From positions 1-5,365 of the forward strand of contig JAIPDU010000127.1 of the NCBI GenBank assembly GCA_021737525.1: 5,365 nt of DNA, read 5' to 3'. The position numbers and the translations under genes were made by a program. A model generated the notes under the pieces. It saw only the letters and a program-made list of their open reading frames with translations, was not told the DNA's origin and did no database searches. Of this stretch, positions 1 through 5,365 are shown piece by piece. Origin of the DNA: Desulfohalobiaceae bacterium (GTDB lineage: Bacteria; Desulfobacterota; Desulfovibrionia; Desulfovibrionales; Desulfothermaceae). How positions within the stretch are numbered: the stretch's first letter is position 1; the number at the start of each line of letters is the position of its first letter.

Positions 1-1
1 G

Positions 2-20
2 CGGGGGTGTGCCACTCCCG
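2..20 (-). terminator. Possible terminator hairpin after the mog gene (T-tract not visible)
   Basis: On the minus strand, ten bases after the TAA stop of the mog gene, CGGG-A-GTG pairs with CAC-C-CCCG around a three-base GCA loop: seven base pairs interrupted by one A/C mismatch. Position and GC content suit an intrinsic terminator ending the four-gene operon. The U-tract that would confirm it would lie left of base 1, outside the window. It could equally be a chance GC-rich hairpin or lie ahead of a further downstream gene. Confidence 0.3.
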
Positions 21-30
21 GCCGGAATCT

Positions 31-819
31 TTAGGCGCTGCCGCAATCCCTGGGATCATCGCCTATCTTGTCCAGTGTGTGTTGCAGGGCGGGGAGCACG
101 GCCTCCAGGTTGTCCCGGACGGCGCGGCTGCTTCCCGGAAGGTTGATGATCAGGCTTTTGCCCAGAATTCCTGCCTTGGCCCGGGATAGCACGGCACGGG
201 GGGTCTGGGCCAGGGATGCGGCCATCATGGCCTGCTCAAAGCCGGGGAGCTCCCGGTCCAGCACGAGACGCGTAGCGTCGGGGGTGATATCCCGGCTGGT
301 GACTCCGGTTCCACCGGTGGTGAGGATAAGGTCGACACGGAGCTCCAGGGCGAGGTGGTGCAACAGGCTCCTCAGGGCCTCCGGTTCGTCCGGCAGGGTA
401 TAGTGCTGGCTATGGGCAAGCGAAAGCCGGGCGCCCACCAGGTCCCGGATCAGGGGGCCGCTCCCGTCTTCGCGGGAACCGCTGTGGGCCTTGTCGCTCA
501 AGGTGACGGAGGCCAGGGTGGAGCCCTCCTTGCGGCAGGCAAGGACATGTTCGCCCGCTTCCAGGGTGATGCCGCGCAGGCAGCGCAGGTGGCATCCGGG
601 CGCCATGGCGCTGTCTCCGGGGATCCAGAGGGTGTTCAGGGCCCGGAAGCAGGGGTCGGTGTCCGTTCCCAGGAGGTCGCCACAGGGAACCTGTGCCGGG
701 CTTGCGGCGATTGTGGGTATCGGGCCGGCCTCCCCGCCGGAAGAGGAGAGGAATACCGCGTCTCCCCTGTTTAAAGCCAGGGAGCGCTTGAGATGGAGGG
801 TGACCGCGGCTGGACGCAT
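31..819 (-). CDS. mog: MogA-type molybdopterin adenylyltransferase with an extra N-terminal region
   Basis: Probably adenylylates molybdopterin (MPT-AMP formation) before molybdate insertion in molybdenum cofactor synthesis, in the cytoplasm. The protein is 262 aa. Residues about 100-255 form a MoaB/Mog domain: SDKAHSG at 108-114, PDE with Asp144, LTTGGTG at 166-172, RDITPDAT with Asp177, DRELPGF at 188-194, LSR at 211-213 and INLPGS at 225-230. Asp144 and Asp177 sit 33 residues apart, as do catalytic Asp49 and Asp82 of E. coli MogA; the RD(V/I)TPDAT form favours MogA over MoaB. Residues 1-98 are not part of that domain, hold five cysteines (46, 57, 76, 80, 95) and are not recognised. I chose ATG at 819; an in-frame TTG at 849 would add 10 residues. 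Neither has a good ribosome binding site (AAGGGG lies 13 bases before the ATG). Last gene of the operon. Confidence 0.88.
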   Translation of the reverse strand: MRPAAVTLHLKRSLALNRGDAVFLSSSGGEAGPIPTIAASPAQVPCGDLLGTDTDPCFRALNTLWIPGDSAMAPGCHLRCLRGITLEAGEHVLACRKEGSTLASVTLSDKAHSGSREDGSGPLIRDLVGARLSLAHSQHYTLPDEPEALRSLLHHLALELRVDLILTTGGTGVTSRDITPDATRLVLDRELPGFEQAMMAASLAQTPRAVLSRAKAGILGKSLIINLPGSSRAVRDNLEAVLPALQHTLDKIGDDPRDCGSA

Positions 820-842
820 AGCTTGTTCTCGGCCCCTTGCAC

Positions 843-857
843 GATACAAGTTGTATC
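843..857. repeat. Perfect 15-bp palindrome at the plsY/mog junction
   Basis: GATACAA-G-TTGTATC is a perfect 7-1-7 inverted repeat that overlaps the first two bases of the plsY stop codon (read on the minus strand) and lies 24 bases before the mog ATG. It is AT-rich in otherwise GC-rich surroundings. A one-base spacer suits a dimeric DNA-binding protein better than an RNA hairpin. A perfect 7-bp arm pair at some short spacing is expected about once or twice by chance in 5.4 kb, so only its location makes it notable. Confidence 0.45.
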
Positions 858-1467
858 AGGCGGCTTCGGAGCTTCCCTTTCTCCAGGTATTTTCCTCTCC
901 GCGGGCCAGACGCAGGATATTCTCCCTGTGCTTGGCGAAGACCAGGACGCAGACGAGGAGGCTCAGAATCAGGAAGCCGAAATCCCCGGCCAGGAGGATG
1001 AACAGGGGCAGCGAGGTGACCAGGGCCAGGGAGCCGAGGGAGACGTAGCCGATGGCCCAGATCAGAAGGACGCAGAGCAGAAGGGACCAGAAGAGGGGAG
1101 CCGGAGTTACGGCGAGAAAGATGCCGATGGTGGTGGCCACGCCCTTGCCCCCCCGCCCGTCCAGGAACACGGAGTACATGTGGCCCAGCAGGGCGGCCAG
1201 GCCGGTCAGGGTCAGGAGAACGGCGGAGGAGCTCATGGCCGTGGCCACGAGCATGGGCAGGAGGCCCTTCAACAGGTCCAGCAGGAGCGTGGCGATCCCG
1301 TAGCGCCTTCCGCAGGTCCTGGCCACGTTCGTGGCTCCGGTGTTTTTGCTTCCGTGCTGCCGCGGATCAATGCCCCGCCCTATTTTGGCCAGGAGGAGGC
1401 CGAAGGGGACGGAGCCGACAATATACACGACAAGGAGCCAGCCGAGCAGTGCGATGAATCGTTCCAT
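856..1467 (-). CDS. plsY: Acyl-phosphate:glycerol-3-phosphate acyltransferase PlsY
   Basis: Transfers an acyl chain from acyl-phosphate (made by PlsX) to position 1 of glycerol-3-phosphate, the first step of membrane phospholipid synthesis; an integral inner-membrane enzyme. At 203 aa it is full length for the family. The PlsY signatures are in order: GSVPFG at 18-23, the GSKNTGATNVAR loop at 39-50, LLGHMYSVFLDGRGGKGVA at 93-111 containing the glycine-rich GRGGKG, and HRENILRL at 180-187 followed by GEEN. Hydrophobic segments lie at about 5-28, 58-75, 80-100, 112-140 and 142-178. The ATG overlaps the upstream ribonuclease stop (TAATG), and GGGAGG lies 4 bases before it, so translational coupling is likely. 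No frameshift or missing motif. Confidence 0.97.
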   Translation of the reverse strand: MERFIALLGWLLVVYIVGSVPFGLLLAKIGRGIDPRQHGSKNTGATNVARTCGRRYGIATLLLDLLKGLLPMLVATAMSSSAVLLTLTGLAALLGHMYSVFLDGRGGKGVATTIGIFLAVTPAPLFWSLLLCVLLIWAIGYVSLGSLALVTSLPLFILLAGDFGFLILSLLVCVLVFAKHRENILRLARGEENTWRKGSSEAA

Positions 1468-3518
1468 TACGCCTCCCGGGCATCGACGATTTTGATTTGG
1501 TTGTTCAGGGGATCGATCTTTCCCAGGGTGAGCCGGTACTTCTGTCCGGGATGAACCTTTTCCCCGAAGAGCTTCTTGGGGGCCCGGAGAAGGAGCTGCT
1601 CCCTGGGCAGGGAAACGGTAACCAGATCTCCGACTTCAAGGACAATACCCTCCCAGTTGTGAAAGCTACACCATCTTTGGCAATAGAGCAACTTCCAGTA
1701 ACGGGTCCGGAATTTCTGGATCCGGGCCACGGCCTGGCTCCGTGCGCTGAGATGGGGGAGCATGGACTCCATTCTCCCTTCGTCCCAGAGGGGAGGATCA
1801 CCCTGGAGATGGCTCCGGATCTGGGCCAGATTCAAAAAGTCCACGTAGCGCCGGAGCGGGGAGGTGATGGGCGCGTATCCGGAGACCCCCAGGCTGGTGT
1901 GGGGCCTGGGGCGGATGTCCAGTCTGGAGGCGGACATTTCCCGGATGATCTGGTGCATCTCCACCGGATCGGTCCACTCCCCGGCATAGCCGGGGGGCAG
2001 GGTGATGTCCTGAGTGCGGTGGAAAAGGGGCAGTCCCCGGGCTCCGGCCCAATCGGACAGAACGGAGTTGGCCAGGATCATGATCTCGCTGACTATGAGC
2101 TGGGCTCTGGGGTGTTCCGTGGCCGCTTCCAGATCCACCCGGAGCTCGCCGTCTTCTTCTCGAACATGGATGCTGGGATCCTTCTGGTCGAAGATGACCG
2201 CGCCCTTGTGTATGCGGTTGCTGCGCAGCTTGTCCGCGAGCTCCAGGGCCGTGGCCAGCTGGCCGGGATGGGGGCCGTCCAGCTCCTGTTCCGTTGCGGC
2301 ATAGGTGGTGTTGCGTTCCACCTCGGCCCAAGTGATGCGCGGGGAGACGGAAAGGACCTCTCCCTCGCGGCTCAGGGCCAGGCTCACCCAGAGCACGGGA
2401 CGGCTCTGTCCCTGCCGGAGACTGTACAGATCGAGCCCCAGCCTTTCGGGCAGCATGTGCGAGGTGCCCTCGGGGAGATACAGGCTGCTGTTCCGCTGGG
2501 CCACTGCCTGGTCCAGAGGGGAGGAGAAGTCCCAGGTCAGGACGGGGCAGGCCAGAACGAGCTCCATCCGGTAGCCGCCCTCTTCGTCGCGAGCAACGCT
2601 GAAGGCGTCGTCGATATCCCGGGTGCTGGCCGAATCGATGCTCATCAGGGAGGCCCGTTCGGGCTCTTCGGGCTGCAGGCGGCTGAATTGCCGCTCCTGG
2701 GCCCTGATCTCCTCCAGGTGGCGCTCGCTCCACTCGTCGCCCCAGGCGTATCCCGCCTGGTCCAGGAGGTGATTGTAGTGCCGGGGCAGAAAGCCCCATT
2801 GCTGGGCCAGGGTGAGGGCCAGGTGCTGTTGATCGGGCAGGCCGTGGGTGAGGCTTTTCCAGAGGCTCGCCTGCTCTCCGGTATTCGCATCGGCTATCTG
2901 CTGCAGGAGGATTTCCCGCAGCTCCTCGGCGATCTCCGGATCGGGTTCGGGACGGGAAGCCGGGCTTGCGCCGGAGCCCTCCTTCCACAGGGCCCGAAAC
3001 AGGGCCTGACCCTGCTGGGCCAGCTGATTGCGCCGCCGTTCCCTTTCCTGCTGATGCAGCTTCATCTCCACCTTTTCCCGGGACAGGACCTGGAACACGG
3101 GCGGAGTGAACTTGAAATAGGTCTTGTGCTGCAGCAGCAGGCGTCCCAGGGCGGCGACGTGATCCGGGTCCGGGTCGGTCCAGATCAGGCCGGCGAGCCA
3201 TTCCGGGCCTTCCTCTCCCACTTCGCCCTGGAGGAGCTCCCAGATCTCCACCGGATCCAGCCGGTCCTGGATCCGCTGGCGCAGGAGGTTGGTGCGCTCC
3301 AGCTGCCGCAGGGTCTCCTCGCGGGAGTCTTCCGGGCTGAGCCAGGGTCCGGTCCAGGGCAGGGCCCTGGACCGCTGAAGCTTGATCTGCCGCTTGGTGA
3401 GGGTGAGCACTTTGAGCCGCTCGGACTCCTCGGAGAGCACGATCCCGATGCAGGGGATGTTGTCCTGCAGGTGCTCCACGACGTGGCCGGGACGGAGGCT
3501 GTGGTATCGTTCCGCCAT
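1467..3518 (-). CDS. RNB-domain ribonuclease (RNase II/R superfamily, divergent)
   Basis: Predicted processive 3'-to-5' exoribonuclease for RNA decay or processing, cytoplasmic, 683 aa. The RNB core begins with IDSASTRDIDDAFSV: Asp295, Asp301, Asp303 and Asp304 keep the exact spacing of E. coli RNase II Asp201, 207, 209 and 210, the metal site. Tyr347 in RNSSLYLPEG matches Tyr253 by spacing. Further core motifs are HMLPERLGLD (354-363), SEIMILANS (477-485) and APITSPLRRYVD (549-560), with Arg556 as the likely catalytic arginine. About 620-680 looks like an S1-type beta barrel. The first 50 residues look like a small SH3-like barrel, followed by a long charged helical stretch to about 285 with no recognisable cold-shock domains. 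The usual IADV after the metal site is replaced by LACPV (322-326). The start lies 6 bases after the purH stop with no clear Shine-Dalgarno, so it probably depends on coupling. Closer naming as rnb or rnr is not justified. Confidence 0.93.
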   Translation of the reverse strand: MAERYHSLRPGHVVEHLQDNIPCIGIVLSEESERLKVLTLTKRQIKLQRSRALPWTGPWLSPEDSREETLRQLERTNLLRQRIQDRLDPVEIWELLQGEVGEEGPEWLAGLIWTDPDPDHVAALGRLLLQHKTYFKFTPPVFQVLSREKVEMKLHQQERERRRNQLAQQGQALFRALWKEGSGASPASRPEPDPEIAEELREILLQQIADANTGEQASLWKSLTHGLPDQQHLALTLAQQWGFLPRHYNHLLDQAGYAWGDEWSERHLEEIRAQERQFSRLQPEEPERASLMSIDSASTRDIDDAFSVARDEEGGYRMELVLACPVLTWDFSSPLDQAVAQRNSSLYLPEGTSHMLPERLGLDLYSLRQGQSRPVLWVSLALSREGEVLSVSPRITWAEVERNTTYAATEQELDGPHPGQLATALELADKLRSNRIHKGAVIFDQKDPSIHVREEDGELRVDLEAATEHPRAQLIVSEIMILANSVLSDWAGARGLPLFHRTQDITLPPGYAGEWTDPVEMHQIIREMSASRLDIRPRPHTSLGVSGYAPITSPLRRYVDFLNLAQIRSHLQGDPPLWDEGRMESMLPHLSARSQAVARIQKFRTRYWKLLYCQRWCSFHNWEGIVLEVGDLVTVSLPREQLLLRAPKKLFGEKVHPGQKYRLTLGKIDPLNNQIKIVDAREA

Positions 3519-3524
3519 AGGGGA

Positions 3525-4799
<1,275 letters not shown>

Positions 4800-4806
4800 T
4801 TTTCTG

Positions 4807-4812
4807 CTCCTG
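4807..4812 (-). promoter_or_regulatory. Ribosome binding site deciding the purH start
   Basis: CAGGAG on the minus strand, 7 bases before the ATG at 4799. A second match, AAGGAG, lies just upstream at 4814-4819. These fix the start at 4799 rather than at any codon in the longer open frame reaching 4904. Confidence 0.8.
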
Positions 4813-4838
4813 TCTCCTTGGCGTCGTTTTTTCCTCTT

Positions 4839-4999
4839 CCGCAGCTGGACAGGGAGGAACCGGGACCGGCTCGCATCCCTTGCCGGGACTGCTCGCGGTT
4901 TCAATGGCCGGAGCGGTCCTGTGTGGGGTTTCCGGGCGGTTGCGCCCCGCGCTCGAGGATTTGCCGTTCAGGCGGGCGGACGGGATTGTTCTCCAGCGG
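4839..4999 (-). ncRNA. Candidate structured leader or small RNA upstream of purH
   Basis: This GC-rich part of the intergenic region folds well by hand on the minus strand. CCG and CTGGA at 4999-4992 can pair with TCCAG and CGG at 4849-4839 (three bases bulged), GAAC (4991-4988) with GTTC (4860-4857), and ATCCC (4986-4982) with GGGAT (4879-4875). Inside are the hairpin GGGCG-CAAC-CGCCC (4947-4934) and a long hairpin at 4919-4886 with GGAC/GTCC, GCTC/GAGC and CGG/CCG around a nine-base loop. A promoter-like element would start transcription near 4998, at the 5' end of the closing helix. This could be a cis-acting leader of the purine operon or a separate RNA; I recognise no known family. GC-rich DNA folds easily by chance, so confidence is low. 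Confidence 0.3.
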
Positions 5000-5014
5000 G
5001 ATTTTGTTTATCAC
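4986..5014 (+). promoter_or_regulatory. Weak sigma-70-like promoter for the plus-strand gene
   Basis: TTGTTC (4986-4991), 17 bases, then TATCAC (5009-5014). The hexamers match the consensus at 3 and 4 of 6 positions. This would start transcription near 5021 and leave a leader of about 90 bases before the GTG at 5110. It sits in the AT-richer part of the gap, but the match is weak. Confidence 0.25.
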
Positions 5015-5033
5015 AACACTTGAAGAGAGGCAA
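5005..5033 (-). promoter_or_regulatory. Weak sigma-70-like promoter for the purH operon
   Basis: Read on the minus strand: TTGCCT (5033-5028), 17 bases, then TAAACA (5010-5005); with a 15-base spacer the -10 would be GATAAA. Matches are 4 of 6 for the -35 and 3 to 4 of 6 for the -10. Transcription would start near 4998 and leave a leader of about 200 bases before the purH ATG. Its -10 overlaps that of the candidate plus-strand promoter. Confidence 0.3.
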
Positions 5034-5059
5034 TTTTGCATAGTAGGGTCTCTGTGGTT

Positions 5060-5074
5060 TTTCAGGGTCTGAAA
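5060..5074. repeat. Perfect 6-3-6 inverted repeat upstream of the plus-strand gene
   Basis: TTTCAG-GGT-CTGAAA is a perfect inverted repeat ending 35 bases before the GTG start at 5110. It would lie in the 5' leader if transcription starts near 5021, so it could be an operator or a small RNA hairpin. The heptamer AGGGTCT at 5064-5070, inside this repeat, also occurs at 5045-5051. No known binding protein is recognised, and a repeat of this size can arise by chance. Confidence 0.4.
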
Positions 5075-5095
5075 CGCGACAGAATTCGGATAGGT

Positions 5096-5102
5096 GAAGG
5101 AG
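5096..5102 (+). promoter_or_regulatory. Strong ribosome binding site deciding the GTG start at 5110
   Basis: GAAGGAG with 7 bases to GTG at 5110. The next in-frame ATG (5119) would be 16 bases away, too far. An in-frame TGA at 5095-5097 rules out any start further upstream. Together these support GTG as the start. Confidence 0.75.
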
Positions 5103-5109
5103 TTCGGCT

Positions 5110-5365
5110 GTGGAAAAGATGCTACACAGGATTGCCAGTCAACTGGGATCCTATGACGAGGCCTCCCTGCTTTCACTATGGGACAAGTATCACCAGGAAG
5201 TAAAGACCTTTCAGCCCACCCAGGAGTGGGAGGAATCGGTGCTCATACTGTGCCTGCTCCAGGCGGTGCGTTGGAAGAATCAGCTTTTCAACAGCAAGTG
5301 GATGGAGCAGAGATCCGCGGATTCCGAGCCCGGCGGAGGAATGGACCGGGAAGGTTCGCAGGGGG
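5110..5365 (+). CDS. Small protein of unknown function, N-terminal part (runs off the right edge)
   Basis: An open frame from GTG at 5110 continues without a stop to the window end, giving 85 residues. It begins MEKMLHRIASQLGSYDEASL. The first 66 or so residues look mainly alpha-helical: a helix at about 2-13, an acidic DEASLLSLWDKY helix at 16-27, and a hydrophobic helix EWEESVLILCLLQAVRWKNQ at about 39-58, with four tryptophans (24, 40, 55, 64). From about residue 68 it becomes Gly/Ser/Asp/Glu-rich and probably disordered. There is no signal peptide, no convincing membrane segment and no catalytic motif, and I do not recognise the family. The strong ribosome binding site and bacterial-looking coding sequence support a real gene. 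It is divergent from purH and shares its control region. Confidence 0.75.
   Translation, partial: MEKMLHRIASQLGSYDEASLLSLWDKYHQEVKTFQPTQEWEESVLILCLLQAVRWKNQLFNSKWMEQRSADSEPGGGMDREGSQG

Noticed and set aside
820..849. TTG at 849 as the start of the mog gene
   Set aside because: It lies inside the 15-bp palindrome, has no Shine-Dalgarno and would add only ten residues; the ATG at 819 is the more ordinary choice, though not proven.
4826..4832. T-run (seven Ts) on the plus strand as an intrinsic terminator
   Set aside because: No stable hairpin directly precedes it on the plus strand, and no plus-strand gene ends here; on the minus strand it is an A-run in the purH leader.
4800..4904. N-terminal extension of the AICAR transformylase to 4904
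   Set aside because: The added 35 residues are Arg/Lys-rich with no family counterpart, and the ATG at 4799 has a well-placed CAGGAG.
4839..4999. ZTP (pfl) or c-di-GMP-I (GEMM) riboswitch upstream of purH
   Set aside because: CCGCCTG and a GGCAAA...CGCAA...GCC pattern recall fragments of these motifs, but the remaining conserved segments are absent or in the wrong order, so neither can be called by eye.
4901..5176. A 91-codon minus-strand open frame covering the intergenic region
   Set aside because: It overlaps the start of the better-supported plus-strand gene, the promoter region and the structured leader, and its product shows no motif or domain.

Overview
The window is GC-rich bacterial DNA carrying four tightly packed genes on the minus strand and the start of one gene on the plus strand. 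A stand-alone AICAR transformylase (not fused to IMP cyclohydrolase), a divergent RNase II/R-type protein, and a MogA domain with an extra N-terminal region together suggest a sulfate-reducing deltaproteobacterium of the Desulfovibrionales type. This is an inference from gene content and protein character, not a database match.

Minus-strand layout, in order of transcription (right to left): purH-type AICAR formyltransferase (4799-3525); RNB-domain ribonuclease (3518-1467), starting 6 bases after the purH stop; plsY, acyl-phosphate:glycerol-3-phosphate acyltransferase (1467-856), whose ATG overlaps the ribonuclease stop as TAATG; and a MogA-type molybdopterin adenylyltransferase (819-31), about 36 bases after plsY. 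Spacing and overlaps argue for one polycistronic transcript. A hairpin just after the last stop codon, at the extreme left edge, may be its terminator, but any T-tract lies outside the window. The products act in unrelated processes (purine synthesis, RNA turnover, phospholipid synthesis, molybdenum cofactor), so this reads as a housekeeping operon rather than a dedicated pathway.

The 310-base gap (4800-5109) has two parts. The left part (about 4839-4999) is very GC-rich and can fold extensively; its two ends can pair, so the minus transcript may begin with a structured leader of about 200 bases or release a separate small RNA. The right part (about 4985-5095) is more AT-rich, with overlapping weak promoter-like elements facing both ways and a perfect 6-3-6 inverted repeat.

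A plus-strand gene begins with GTG at 5110 behind a strong ribosome binding site and runs off the right edge. Its 85 visible residues match no family I recognise. I see no mobile element, CRISPR array, tRNA or rRNA, and no clear new defence or other multi-gene system. The items most worth a second look are the structured leader, the unexplained N-terminal region of the MogA protein, the unknown plus-strand protein, and the perfect 15-bp palindrome at the plsY/mog junction.
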